A stretch of DNA of 53,854 nucleotides from a virus: the IMG/VR virus record IMGVR_UViG_3300021961_000135, positions 1-53,854 of that record; one strand, given 5' to 3'. The notes beneath the pieces are model-generated. The model ran no database searches. It was not told the origin of the DNA and saw nothing but the letters and a program-made list of their open reading frames with translations. The position numbers and the translations under genes are program-made. This document shows positions 41,778 to 49,721 of the stretch, one piece after another (positions within the stretch are counted from its first letter, which is position 1; each line of letters begins with the position of its first letter).

Positions 41778-42017
41778 CTATAGTGCAGATGGGGAGACTT
41801 TCTCCCCAAAAGGCAGGTCGAGTTGGTGCATACCATTCTTCCATTGGTCATACGCTTGCTGCGTTTCGAACACAAGACCACGCAGATGTAGCGCACCTTT
41901 GACGAACACATGAACCTGATGGTTCGTGCCATAGATGATTGTCTGCATATGGTAGTCACGCCCTCTGATGGTGACGATGCCGACTTCTTTTGTGACGGGC
42001 TGAATGAGGTTACGCAT
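41778..42017 (-). CDS. Small protein (79 aa), unknown
   Basis: MRNLIQPVTKEVGIVTIRGR, with beta-rich middle (HVFVKGALHLRGLVFETQQA) and DLPFGEKVSPSAL end. The leader AAGGAGATCATC-ATG is shared with three neighbours. The last codons include a copy of the dispersed hairpin. Function unknown. Confidence 0.5.
   Translation of the reverse strand: MRNLIQPVTKEVGIVTIRGRDYHMQTIIYGTNHQVHVFVKGALHLRGLVFETQQAYDQWKNGMHQLDLPFGEKVSPSAL
41791..41807. repeat. Dispersed hairpin copy 4, inverted orientation, inside a gene
   Basis: Exact copy read as GGGGAGACTTTCTCCCC on the plus strand, encoding GEKVSP at the end of the gene at 41778-42017. Confidence 0.85.
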
Positions 42018-42027
42018 GATGATCTCC

Positions 42028-42222
42028 TTAGTTGCTGTGGTGAAGACGGGCGTAACGGCTCATGGCTTTGAGCATTACCTTTTGTGGGATGCGGTAGTCA
42101 TTAGCCAATGCCTTGGCAAGTGTGGGCAACAGGTGTGCTTGTACACAACGGATGGCGTTGTGTAACTCGTGAAGGATTCGCTTGGCATCCCGTGTGTCGA
42201 GGGTGTGTTGTTTGAGGGACAT
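42028..42222 (-). CDS. Small protein (64 aa), unknown
   Basis: MSLKQHTLDTRDAKRILHEL, helical, His- and Arg-containing, then TLAKALANDYRIPQKVMLKA. Leader AAGGAGATCATC-ATG, identical to its neighbours. Function unknown; possible nucleic-acid-binding by charge. Confidence 0.5.
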   Translation of the reverse strand: MSLKQHTLDTRDAKRILHELHNAIRCVQAHLLPTLAKALANDYRIPQKVMLKAMSRYARLHHSN

Positions 42223-42232
42223 GATGATCTCC

Positions 42233-42391
42233 TTAAGTGTTGTCGTGCTTGGTGATGAGTGTTGCGCCTTGCCACAGTTCTACGACTGTGAAGTGCTTTG
42301 ACAAAGTGCTGAAAAGAACTAAGGCGTCAATGTAGTTGTCTGCCTTGTATGTGCGGTCAAAACCGCTGTCGCGAAGGATTACTGAGTGCAT
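42233..42391 (-). CDS. Small protein (52 aa), unknown
   Basis: ATG 42391 follows the shared leader AAGGAGATCATC; the longer in-frame reading to 42490 has no ribosome site and would cross a hairpin. It reads MHSVILRDSGFDRTYKADNY, then LVLFSTLSKHFTVVELWQGA and a basic end. Mixed alpha/beta. No family recognised. Confidence 0.6.
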   Translation of the reverse strand: MHSVILRDSGFDRTYKADNYIDALVLFSTLSKHFTVVELWQGATLITKHDNT

Positions 42392-42431
42392 GATGATCTC
42401 CTTGAGATTATTGATTGGACAAAGAATGAAA

Positions 42432-42458
42432 CACCGCAAGGGCTTGGCTCTTGCGGTG
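42432..42458 (-). terminator. 9-bp stem hairpin, possible terminator
   Basis: CACCGCAAG and CTTGCGGTG (9-bp stem, nine-base loop) lie between the gene ending at 42493 and the gene starting at 42391. On the minus strand it is followed by TTTCATTCTTTGTCC, only a loose U-rich tail. An intrinsic terminator, attenuator or mRNA-processing hairpin is likely. Confidence 0.5.
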
Positions 42459-42471
42459 ATCTGACAGAAAC

Positions 42472-42488
42472 GGGGAGAAAGTCTCCCC
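42472..42488. repeat. Dispersed hairpin copy 5 (GGGGAGAAAGTCTCCCC)
   Basis: Exact 17-bp copy four bases beyond the stop of the gene at 42493-42960 and 13 bp from another hairpin, giving a two-hairpin spacer. Confidence 0.9.
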
Positions 42489-42492
42489 AAGA

Positions 42493-42960
42493 TTATTGAA
42501 AGGACACAGAGTCACGCAACTGAGCAAGCAAGGCATCGAACTGTGCCTTGGTCAAGCCTGCGTCAATAATCTCGCTGACGATGTTGCTCACCAGTTGCTT
42601 GGGTACAGCGACTGTAGGTTTCTTGCCGTCTGATTTCTCAGGGCGACTGATGTGGTAGCGGAACTTCGCCTTGCCTGCATTGACGGCAAGCTCCTCAGTT
42701 CTGGTGCGCTCTGTGCGTTTCTTGCCGTAGGCTTTGGTTGCCTGAGCAAGCGTCATGGGCTTGATCTCTTTGCGAACGGCTGTGTAGCCAACCATGTAGT
42801 GCGTCACATAGCGTTGCTCCCAATCTGCTTTGTGCTCTGCTTCGAGTGCCACATACTGTGTGTGATATGTGTCGCTTGCATTTAGCACAGACGCATCGTT
42901 CTTACCGCAACCCTCCGCAAACTGTTCGTAGGTGTAGGTTGTTGCTTTTGCTTTAGTCAT
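42493..42960 (-). CDS. Protein (155 aa), first gene of the minus-strand block
   Basis: MTKAKATTYTYEQFAEGCGK starts a hydrophilic protein with RTRTEELAVNAGKAKFRYHI in the middle and a helical end (LVSNIVSEIIDAGLTKAQFD, LLAQLRDS). Leader AAGGAGATCATC-ATG as in the next three genes. It may be an early gene product. No domain recognised. Confidence 0.55.
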   Translation of the reverse strand: MTKAKATTYTYEQFAEGCGKNDASVLNASDTYHTQYVALEAEHKADWEQRYVTHYMVGYTAVRKEIKPMTLAQATKAYGKKRTERTRTEELAVNAGKAKFRYHISRPEKSDGKKPTVAVPKQLVSNIVSEIIDAGLTKAQFDALLAQLRDSVSFQ

Positions 42961-42994
42961 GATGATCTCCTTGAGTTGACTAAGTTGTAATGTC

Positions 42995-43011
42995 GGGGAG
43001 AAAGTCTCCCC
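42995..43011. repeat. Dispersed hairpin copy 6 (GGGGAGAAAGTCTCCCC)
   Basis: Exact 17-bp copy, 35 bp upstream of the first minus-strand gene and directly within its probable leader RNA. Confidence 0.9.
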
Positions 43012-43254
43012 GAATCGGCAGGGCTTGTCCCAACCGATGCCTCAATATTACCAAATGGGTACTTTATTCTGCTTTCAGGGCTACAAATGCGAACGAAAGA
43101 ACCCCACCCTACCCCCATGCCCCCTAAAAAGGGTGTAGGCGTTTACGTCTATAAACACTGTTTCTCACCCGCAAATCCAATTTTTCAAAACCTCATTTTC
43201 CCCCAACGCCAAAACGCCACCCCCCACCCCACTATAAAAATTTTCAAAGACTCT
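43012..43254. other. Non-coding region between the divergent early and late blocks
   Basis: About 240 bp with no gene I can support. It contains a possible minus-strand extended -10 element (TGGTAATAT, plus-strand bases 43045-43053) that could start transcription of the small-gene block. A C-rich, A-rich stretch follows (about 43100-43245), with no clear plus-strand sigma70 promoter. Confidence 0.35.
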
Positions 43255-43270
43255 TGTCCAAGGTTTGACA
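43255..43270. promoter_or_regulatory. Operator-like site TGTCCAAGGTTTGACA
   Basis: Third copy of the TGTCYA-N4-TKGACA motif (one arm imperfect). It ends at the A of the ATG at 43270 and lies near the head of the terminase gene cluster, so it could control late expression. Confidence 0.5.
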
Positions 43271-43395
43271 TGCCCAATAAAAAAGAGCCCCGAACCTTTC
43301 GATCCGGGGCGCAAGGAGGTTTCCCTCAAGGAGAAGCAACTGAACAATTCAACAAAAGAAGACTTGCACTGTTGCCGAAAAGAAGTGTACACTAA
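43270..43395 (+). CDS. Possible 41-residue leader peptide before terminase
   Basis: ATG 43270 with AAGG six bases before it opens a 41-codon frame: MPNKKEPRTFRSGAQGGFPQ, then a basic end. The start region (CAAGGTTTGACATGCC) is identical in 16 bases to that of the gene at 53095, suggesting genuine translation. A longer frame to 43087 has no ribosome site. Its stop is 43 bp before the likely terminase small-subunit start. Moderate to low confidence. Confidence 0.3.
   Translation: MPNKKEPRTFRSGAQGGFPQGEATEQFNKRRLALLPKRSVH
43279..43310 (-). terminator. Minus-strand intrinsic terminator
   Basis: On the minus strand a 6-bp GCCCCG/CGGGGC stem (43287-43310) with a 12-base loop is followed by TCTTTTTT. 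It would stop antisense transcription coming from the terminase region before the minus-strand early block. Confidence 0.65.
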
Positions 43396-43438
43396 CACCA
43401 ACGAGGCCACAAGCACCCGCCAGTGCCGACCCTACGCA

Positions 43439-44029
43439 ATGCTAGAACATCTTATTCACGGCGAATTTCACCCAGACGTGGTCGACATGACTGCGGCTAC
43501 GCTTTTGCCGCTTGATAAGGCCGAGCCTGCAACCATCATTGACGCACAAGTCAAGACAGCAGAGTGGCTCAAGGACTTGGAACTAGACGACGAAGCGGCA
43601 GAGTCCAAGGCAGACGCCCAAGCAGCGCGTCAATCGTTTGCTTCTCTTGTCACAGGCCAGCCACCACAGAATACACAGCAAGCACTTGCTAACATTAAAG
43701 CGCCAGCGGCAGTCCAGCACCTAGTGGGGATGCTCACAGCCTACGACTGGGCGTTTGTGGAGCAGGCTAAAGAACTGCGCGGGTTTGCCGTGGCTAAGAT
43801 CCTTGAGGAAGTAGACCATCCCGACGCCCGCATCCGGCTCAAGGCGCTAGACATGCTAGGTAAGGTTACGGAAGTGGCGCTGTTCACTGAGCGTGTTGAG
43901 GTCAAGAAGACTGAGATGTCGGACATAGAGCTTGAAAACCGCATTAAGGACAAGCTCAATAGGTTCATGGGCGTGATTGATGTGGTAGATGTGTCTGAAG
44001 AAGCCGTGAAAGATGCAGATGAAGACTGA
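43439..44029 (+). CDS. Terminase small subunit (inferred)
   Basis: 196 residues from ATG 43439. Residues after ~70 (LTAYDWAFVEQAKELRGFAV, then AKILEEVDHPDARIRLKALD and LGKVTEVALFTERVEVKKTE) form a helical oligomerising domain seen in many small terminases, with ELENRIKDKL at the end. No obvious ribosome site precedes 43439; an alternative non-ATG start (CTG 43340, 6 bases after AAGGAG) would add 33 residues. It overlaps the large subunit gene by 17 bp, the usual arrangement. Role: DNA recognition and packaging start. Confidence 0.65.
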   Translation: MLEHLIHGEFHPDVVDMTAATLLPLDKAEPATIIDAQVKTAEWLKDLELDDEAAESKADAQAARQSFASLVTGQPPQNTQQALANIKAPAAVQHLVGMLTAYDWAFVEQAKELRGFAVAKILEEVDHPDARIRLKALDMLGKVTEVALFTERVEVKKTEMSDIELENRIKDKLNRFMGVIDVVDVSEEAVKDADED

Positions 44030-45560
44030 GAAGTTCACAACGCTCAGCAAACTGGAGCTCGAGGCCATGGCCAAGGCGCTTCCGCACATGACACTGCAGG
44101 AAAAGATGGAGCTCTTCCAAGATTTGGAGATGCGAGAAGCCCGCGCCAGTTTGCAAGCGGCCAAAACAAACATGCTGGGGTTTGCTCAAAGCGTCTATCC
44201 GGGCTTTAAGATTGGGCCGCACCACAGGAAACTGGCCAAAATATTCACAGATGTGGTCGAGGGTAAGAAAAAGCGCGTGATTATCAACATTGCGCCGCGT
44301 ATGGGTAAGTCTGAGTTCTCCTCATACCTGTTCCCTGCATACTTTTTGGGCAAGTACCCAAATAAGAAGATCATCATGGGCACCCACACCGCTGGTCTGT
44401 CTGAGGACTTTGGCCGTAGGGTGCGTAATCTGATTGAGTCGGAGGAGTACCGTGAAGTTTTTCCTCAAACAATGGTGGCTGACGACCAAAAAGCTGCCGG
44501 TAAATGGTCTACATCAGCTGGCGGTCAGTATTATGCTGCTGGTGTGGGTGGTGCACTGGCCGGTCGTGGTGCTGATCTGTTCGTTATTGATGACCCACAC
44601 TCTGAACAAGATGTAAAAGCCAACAGCCGCCTTGCGTTTGACACTGCGTGGTCTTGGTTCCAGACTGGCCCTTTGCAGCGCTTGATGCCGGGGGGTGCGA
44701 TCATTGTGATTATGACCAGATGGTCGTTGTTAGACCTCACTGGGCGCTTGATTGACTACCAAGCACGCAACCCAGAAGCCATTCCATGGGAAATCGTGGA
44801 GCTTCCGGCCATATTGCACGAAGACACCGAGGACGAGAAGTCGTTGTGGCCAGAGCAATGGCCACTGACTGCGCTTAAAGCTACAAAAGCGTCCATTGAG
44901 CCTAGGTATTGGAACGCGCAGTACATGCAGCAGCCAACTTCTGAGAATTCAGCCATCGTTGGGCGCAAGATGTGGCGGATATGGGAGCACGAAGACCCGC
45001 CGCAGTGCGACTACGTCATTCAGTCATGGGATACGGCGTTTGAGACCAAGAACAACTCAGACTATTCAGCCTGCACCACATGGGGCGTGTTCTTCAACGA
45101 AGAAGAGAAGGACGCGGCGCAGATTATTCTCTTGGATGCGTTCAAAGACCGCATGACGTTCCCCGACCTGAAGGCCACAGCGCTTAAGCACTACAAGGAG
45201 TGGGAGCCAGACGCGTTTATCGTGGAGAAGAAGGCCGCTGGTGCGCCGCTGATCCAAGAGTTGCGGGCTATGGACATCCCTGTGCAGGAAACAAACCCTA
45301 GCCGTGGCAACGACAAGATGGTACGATTAAACGCAGTGGCTGATTTGTTTGCCTCTGGCATGGTCTGGGCACCAGACACACGATGGGCACGAGAAGTGAT
45401 CGAAGAGATGGCGGCTTTCCCAGTTGGGGAGCACGATGACTTCGTGGACACGACCACACAGGCGCTGCTACGCTTTAGGCAAGGCGGCTTTATCACTTTG
45501 AACACGGATGCGAAGGATGACCCTGACCTCTTCCGCCGCAAGTCGTACGCATACTATTAG
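44013..45560 (+). CDS. Terminase large subunit
   Basis: 515 residues. ATPase: INIAPRMGKSEFSS (Walker A, ~91-104; APRMGKSE deviates from GxxGxGKS but fits large terminases), IIMGTHTAGL, ADLFVIDDPH (Walker B, D193/D194). Nuclease: QSWDTAFETKNNSDYSAC (D340), FIVEKKAAGAPLI (E405) and EHDDFVDTTTQ (D475-D479). It cuts and packages DNA into the procapsid. Full length for the family. It is followed 9 bp later by the portal gene. Confidence 0.93.
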   Translation: MQMKTEKFTTLSKLELEAMAKALPHMTLQEKMELFQDLEMREARASLQAAKTNMLGFAQSVYPGFKIGPHHRKLAKIFTDVVEGKKKRVIINIAPRMGKSEFSSYLFPAYFLGKYPNKKIIMGTHTAGLSEDFGRRVRNLIESEEYREVFPQTMVADDQKAAGKWSTSAGGQYYAAGVGGALAGRGADLFVIDDPHSEQDVKANSRLAFDTAWSWFQTGPLQRLMPGGAIIVIMTRWSLLDLTGRLIDYQARNPEAIPWEIVELPAILHEDTEDEKSLWPEQWPLTALKATKASIEPRYWNAQYMQQPTSENSAIVGRKMWRIWEHEDPPQCDYVIQSWDTAFETKNNSDYSACTTWGVFFNEEEKDAAQIILLDAFKDRMTFPDLKATALKHYKEWEPDAFIVEKKAAGAPLIQELRAMDIPVQETNPSRGNDKMVRLNAVADLFASGMVWAPDTRWAREVIEEMAAFPVGEHDDFVDTTTQALLRFRQGGFITLNTDAKDDPDLFRRKSYAYY

Positions 45561-45568
45561 GAACACAC

Positions 45569-48148
45569 ATGGCAACGAACATTGACAAAGCGCTGTACCA
45601 ACAGCCAAAAGGACTTGAAGAACTGGCGCAGGACGAGTCTGCCATTGAGATTGAGATCGTTGATCCTGAAGCTGTCAAGATTGGTATAGACGGCATGGAG
45701 ATTGAGATTGAGCCGGGTGAGCCCTCTGCTGAAGACTTTGACGTTAACCTTGCTGAGTACATGGACGAGAGCGCCTTGGCAACGCTGGCCAGTGACTTGG
45801 CGGGGGACATTGACCAAGACAAGAACTCCCGCAAGGATTGGGAGAAAGCATACACCGAAGGTTTGAAGCTTTTGGGTTTGCAGATGGAAGAAAGAACAGA
45901 GCCTTGGAACGGCGCGTCTGGCGTGTTTCACCCGATGATTACAGAAGCCGTTGTGCGCTTCCAGTCTGAGACCATCACCGAGACATTCCCAGCGCAAGGC
46001 CCTGTGCGTACCAAAATCCTTGGTAAAGAGACACCGCAGAAACAAGAAGCTGCTGTTCGCGTAGAAGCTGATATGAACTACCAGTTGACCGAGAAGATGG
46101 TGGAGTTCCGTCCTGAGCATGAGCGCATGTTGTGGTCACTGCCTGCTACCGGCTCTGCGTTCAAGAAGGTGTACTACGACCCCTCTTTGGGCCGTCAAGT
46201 GTCTATTTTTATTCCAGCAGAAGACATGATCTTGCCCTACGGCACATCAGACATTCAGACTTGCTACCGCGTCACGCACGTCATGCGCAAGACCAAGAAT
46301 GAGATTTTGAAACTCCAGCAAGCGGGCTTTTACTGCGAAGTTGATCTGGGTGAGCCAGACAAGGTTGTGGGTGACATTCAGAAAGCCAAGGACAAAGAAA
46401 CAGGCTTTAGTGATCTGAACGATGACCGCTTCACTTTGCTTGAGTGCCATGTGGACTTGGACATCAAAGGCTTTGAGGATGAGGAAGACGGAGAACCTAC
46501 AGGCATTGCACTGCCGTATGTGGTGACCATCATCCGCGGCACAAACGATGTTTTGGCCATTCGCCGTAACTGGGAAGAAGATGACCCACTTAAACTCAAG
46601 CGCCAGCACTTCGTGCACTACCAATATATTCCGGGTTTTGGAGCTTATGGCTTCGGGCTGTTCCATCTTATCGGGGGCTTTGCTAAATCCGCTACCAGCA
46701 TCATGCGCCAGCTCATCGATGCAGGCACGCTGTCCAACTTGCCCGGTGGTCTTAAATCCAGAGGCTTGCGCATCAAGGGAGACGACACCCCGATCGCACC
46801 GGGAGAGTTCCGTGACGTAGACATTGGCTCTGGCACGATCCGTGACAGCATCCTGCCCCTGCCGTACAAAGAGCCGTCTGCCGTGTTGGCCAGCTTGCTC
46901 GATAAGATCGTAGACGAAGGCCGCAGGTTTGCCGCAACTGCAGACATGAAAGTGTCTGACATGTCTGCGCAAGCTCCCGTGGGCACAACTCTAGCCCTCC
47001 TTGAGCGCCAGCTTAAAGTGATGACGGCGGTTCAAGCCCGTGTGCACTACGCGTTGAAGCAAGAGTTGCAACTGCTTCGTGACATCATCCGTGACTACAC
47101 AGATGACTCGTACACATACGAGCCAGAAGGCGACGACGGCCCCAAAGCCAAGAAAGCTGACTACGCACTCGTAGCAGTTATTCCTGTGTCTGATCCCAAT
47201 GCGGCCACCATGAGCCAGCGTGTGGTGCAGTACCAAGCTGTCATCCAGATGGCGCAGATGGCTCCAGACATTTACGACTTACCGCAGTTGCACCGCAACA
47301 TGCTTGAGGTGCTTGGCATCAAAAACGCAGACAAGCTTGTGCCTTTGCCAGACGATCAGAAACCCAAAGACCCCGTGGCAGAGAACATGGCTGTGCTCAA
47401 GAGCGAGCCAATCCAAGCGTTTGTGGAGCAAGACCACACAGCGCACATTGCTGTTCACACCAGCATGATGCAAGACCCAACAGTCATGCAGTTGATTGGC
47501 CAGAACCCCAAGGCTCCTCAGATTCAAGCGGCGCTGACTGCACACATCGCAGAGCACGTTGGGTTCCAGTACAAGTTGCAGTTGGAAAAACAACTTGGCA
47601 TGTCGATTCCAAAAGAAGACGAGCAGCTGCCAACAGAGATTGCCAACGCAATGGCCGGCATGATGGCGCAGGCCGCACAGCAGATGTTGCAACAGAACCA
47701 AGCACAAGCGGCACAACAGCAAGCACAACAGCAAGCGCAAGACCCGCTCATCCAGATGCAGCAAGCCGAGTTGCAACTCAAGCAACAGGAAATTCAAGCC
47801 AAGATTCAAATGGATCAACAACGCTTGCAAATGGAAACGCAGAAGATGCAGCAAGACTTCCAACTTAAACAGCAAGCCGCACAGCTTGATGCCCAGAAGA
47901 TGGTGGCTGACATCACGGCTAAGTCTGACAAGCTGGAGTTGGACACGGAGAAGATGCGCAGTGACAAAGAACTTGAAGGTATGCGCATCGGTGCGCAGAT
48001 CAACGAGAGCAAGGCCAAACAACAGTTTGACCAAGAGTTTGCAGGCGTGAAGCTAGGCTCTGAAATTTCTAAGCGTCAGAAAGAACTGGATTTGCAAGCC
48101 CGCACAACTGCTTTGCAAAGCACATCCAATAACAAGGAACCCAAATGA
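45569..48148 (+). CDS. Portal protein, P22-like
   Basis: 859 residues. Conserved blocks: EERTEPWNGASGVFHPMITE, FQSETITETFPAQGPVRTKI, SLPATGSAFKKVYYDPSLGR, and later GFGLFHLIGGFAKSATSIMR then LPGGLKSRGLRIKGDDTPIA. The ~300-residue C-terminal tail is Gln-rich and alpha-helical (QQAQAAQQQAQQQAQDPLIQ), like the long helical barrel of P22-type portals. It forms the dodecameric DNA gateway. It overlaps the next gene by 4 bp (ATGA). Confidence 0.9.
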   Translation: MATNIDKALYQQPKGLEELAQDESAIEIEIVDPEAVKIGIDGMEIEIEPGEPSAEDFDVNLAEYMDESALATLASDLAGDIDQDKNSRKDWEKAYTEGLKLLGLQMEERTEPWNGASGVFHPMITEAVVRFQSETITETFPAQGPVRTKILGKETPQKQEAAVRVEADMNYQLTEKMVEFRPEHERMLWSLPATGSAFKKVYYDPSLGRQVSIFIPAEDMILPYGTSDIQTCYRVTHVMRKTKNEILKLQQAGFYCEVDLGEPDKVVGDIQKAKDKETGFSDLNDDRFTLLECHVDLDIKGFEDEEDGEPTGIALPYVVTIIRGTNDVLAIRRNWEEDDPLKLKRQHFVHYQYIPGFGAYGFGLFHLIGGFAKSATSIMRQLIDAGTLSNLPGGLKSRGLRIKGDDTPIAPGEFRDVDIGSGTIRDSILPLPYKEPSAVLASLLDKIVDEGRRFAATADMKVSDMSAQAPVGTTLALLERQLKVMTAVQARVHYALKQELQLLRDIIRDYTDDSYTYEPEGDDGPKAKKADYALVAVIPVSDPNAATMSQRVVQYQAVIQMAQMAPDIYDLPQLHRNMLEVLGIKNADKLVPLPDDQKPKDPVAENMAVLKSEPIQAFVEQDHTAHIAVHTSMMQDPTVMQLIGQNPKAPQIQAALTAHIAEHVGFQYKLQLEKQLGMSIPKEDEQLPTEIANAMAGMMAQAAQQMLQQNQAQAAQQQAQQQAQDPLIQMQQAELQLKQQEIQAKIQMDQQRLQMETQKMQQDFQLKQQAAQLDAQKMVADITAKSDKLELDTEKMRSDKELEGMRIGAQINESKAKQQFDQEFAGVKLGSEISKRQKELDLQARTTALQSTSNNKEPK

Positions 48149-48339
48149 TTCAAGAATTCGCATCCGTATTGCGCGACAAAATACGCACTGACATGAACAA
48201 CTATGCAGATGACTTGGCTGCAGGATCATGTCGATCATTTGATGATTACCAAAAACTCTGCGGGATTATTTCGGGTCTAGCCCTTGCAGAGCGTTATCTC
48301 CTTGACCTGCTACAGAAAGTTGAACAATCAGATGAGTGA
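48145..48339 (+). CDS. Small protein after the portal gene (64 aa)
   Basis: MIQEFASVLRDKIRTDMNNY, helical, then FDDYQKLCGIISGLALAERY. Its start overlaps the portal stop (ATGA) and its end overlaps the GroES-like start by 8 bp, a conserved tight packing of virion genes. The function is unknown; a small head factor is possible. Confidence 0.6.
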   Translation: MIQEFASVLRDKIRTDMNNYADDLAAGSCRSFDDYQKLCGIISGLALAERYLLDLLQKVEQSDE

Positions 48340-48766
48340 ACTCATTTTGCCACCGGGCATTGTCTTGCCTAAAAGTATCCAACCCGTTGAGATGCCAGAA
48401 GAAGACGATACCGAGGAAACCAAAGCAGGTGCACTGCCAACCCCCACAGGTTGGAAGTTGCTTTGCGTAGTGCCTGAAGTTGAAGCAAAGATTGCAGGTA
48501 CATCCCTTGATCTCGTGAGAGATACAGTCACTATGCGTCAAGAAGAACACGCCACCACGGTGCTGTTTGTATTGCGTGTAGGCCCCGATGCGTACAAAGA
48601 CACCGCCAAGTTCCCCACAGGTGCATGGTGTAAAGAAGGCGACTTTGTGTTAGTGCGTACTTACTCCGGCACAAGATTCAAAATCTTTGGCAAGGAGTTC
48701 CGTCTCATCAATGATGACCAAATTGATGCTGTTGTGCAAGACCCCCGCGGTTTAACCCGCGCTTGA
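48332..48766 (+). CDS. GroES-like co-chaperonin domain protein
   Basis: 144 residues from ATG 48332. PTPTGWKLLCVVPEVEAKIA, a mobile-loop-like HATTVLFVLRVGPDAYKDTA, KFPTGAWCKEGDFVLVRTYS and GKEFRLINDDQIDAVVQDP follow the Cpn10 beta-barrel order (GP-AY-D, CKxGD-V, IN-DD-I). The N-terminal 50 residues are acidic. Phage GroES-like proteins adapt host GroEL for capsid folding (as with T4 gp31). Position directly before scaffold and capsid fits that. It is not an obvious virion component. Confidence 0.75.
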   Translation: MSELILPPGIVLPKSIQPVEMPEEDDTEETKAGALPTPTGWKLLCVVPEVEAKIAGTSLDLVRDTVTMRQEEHATTVLFVLRVGPDAYKDTAKFPTGAWCKEGDFVLVRTYSGTRFKIFGKEFRLINDDQIDAVVQDPRGLTRA

Positions 48767-48776
48767 AAGGAAGAAA

Positions 48777-49721
48777 ATGGCTGAACAATACAAGTTCCCC
48801 GACGAAATTGAGGACAACCCCGCACCCGCGGAAGAGTCTGAAGCTGATGTCGAAATAGAGATCGTAGACGACACACCCGAACGTGACCGTGGCCGCAAGC
48901 CACTGGATCGTGAAGTTGCCGATCCAACCGATGACGAAATTGAGAATTACTCTGAGGGCGTTAAAAAGCGCATCAAGGAACTCACTCATGCCCGTCACGA
49001 TGAGCGCCGTATCAAAGAAGCTACGATGCGCGAAAAGCAAGAGCTTGAAAGAATGGCCCAACACCTGTTGGCCGAGAACAACAAGCTCAAGCAATACGTG
49101 AACAATGGTGAGCAGCAGTACGCTGTCACGATTCAAAGTGCAACCGAAGCAGAGCTAAACATGGCTCGTAAAAAGCTCAAGGAAGCACACGAAGCGTTTG
49201 ACACCGATGCAATCATTGCTGCTCAAGAAGAGTTGGCCGATGCAAAGATGCGTGCAACAGCCGCAAAAAATTTCAAGCCAACCCCTTTACAAATCGATTC
49301 TGATGTTGTACAAACTAGTCAACAAGTACCCGAACAAGTCCAACCGGATGACAAAACACTGCGCTGGCAGGCAAGAAACCAGTGGTTTGGATCACCCGGG
49401 TACGAGGAACTCACCAGCTTTTCACTAGGGCTGCATCAAAAACTAGTGAACTCGGGAATAGACCCCCGCTCTGACGAATATTTCGAGCGCATTGATGCTC
49501 GCATGAAAGCTACGTTCCCTGATGTTTTTGGTGGACAAAGCAGGCCGAAGTCCGGCGATGGCTCCAGAAAGCCTTCCACGGTTGTTGCCTCTGCGACTCG
49601 TTCGACAGGCGCAAAAAGAGTCCAACTAAGCCCAACGCAAGTTTCGTTGGCAAAAAAGTTTGGCTTAACCCCGCAGCAATATGCTGCTGAATTGGTAAAA
49701 ATGGAGAAATCGAATGGCTGA
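48777..49721 (+). CDS. Head scaffolding protein
   Basis: 314 residues. An acidic N-terminus (EDNPAPAEESEADVEIEIVD), a long helical coiled-coil middle (RRIKEATMREKQELERMAQH) and a basic C-terminal domain (KKFGLTPQQYAAELVKM) are typical for scaffolds. It is placed between portal and capsid, as in many tailed phages. GGAAGAAA precedes the ATG. Its end overlaps the next gene by 8 bp. Confidence 0.8.
   Translation: MAEQYKFPDEIEDNPAPAEESEADVEIEIVDDTPERDRGRKPLDREVADPTDDEIENYSEGVKKRIKELTHARHDERRIKEATMREKQELERMAQHLLAENNKLKQYVNNGEQQYAVTIQSATEAELNMARKKLKEAHEAFDTDAIIAAQEELADAKMRATAAKNFKPTPLQIDSDVVQTSQQVPEQVQPDDKTLRWQARNQWFGSPGYEELTSFSLGLHQKLVNSGIDPRSDEYFERIDARMKATFPDVFGGQSRPKSGDGSRKPSTVVASATRSTGAKRVQLSPTQVSLAKKFGLTPQQYAAELVKMEKSNG

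Noticed and set aside
43087-43269. Coding extension upstream of ATG 43270
   Set aside because: The DNA is C-rich and A-rich with no ribosome site, and the reading is low complexity.
43340-43438. CTG start for the terminase small subunit
   Set aside because: A Shine-Dalgarno-like AAGGAG lies six bases before an in-frame CTG, but CTG starts are rare; I kept ATG 43439 as the call and mention the alternative.
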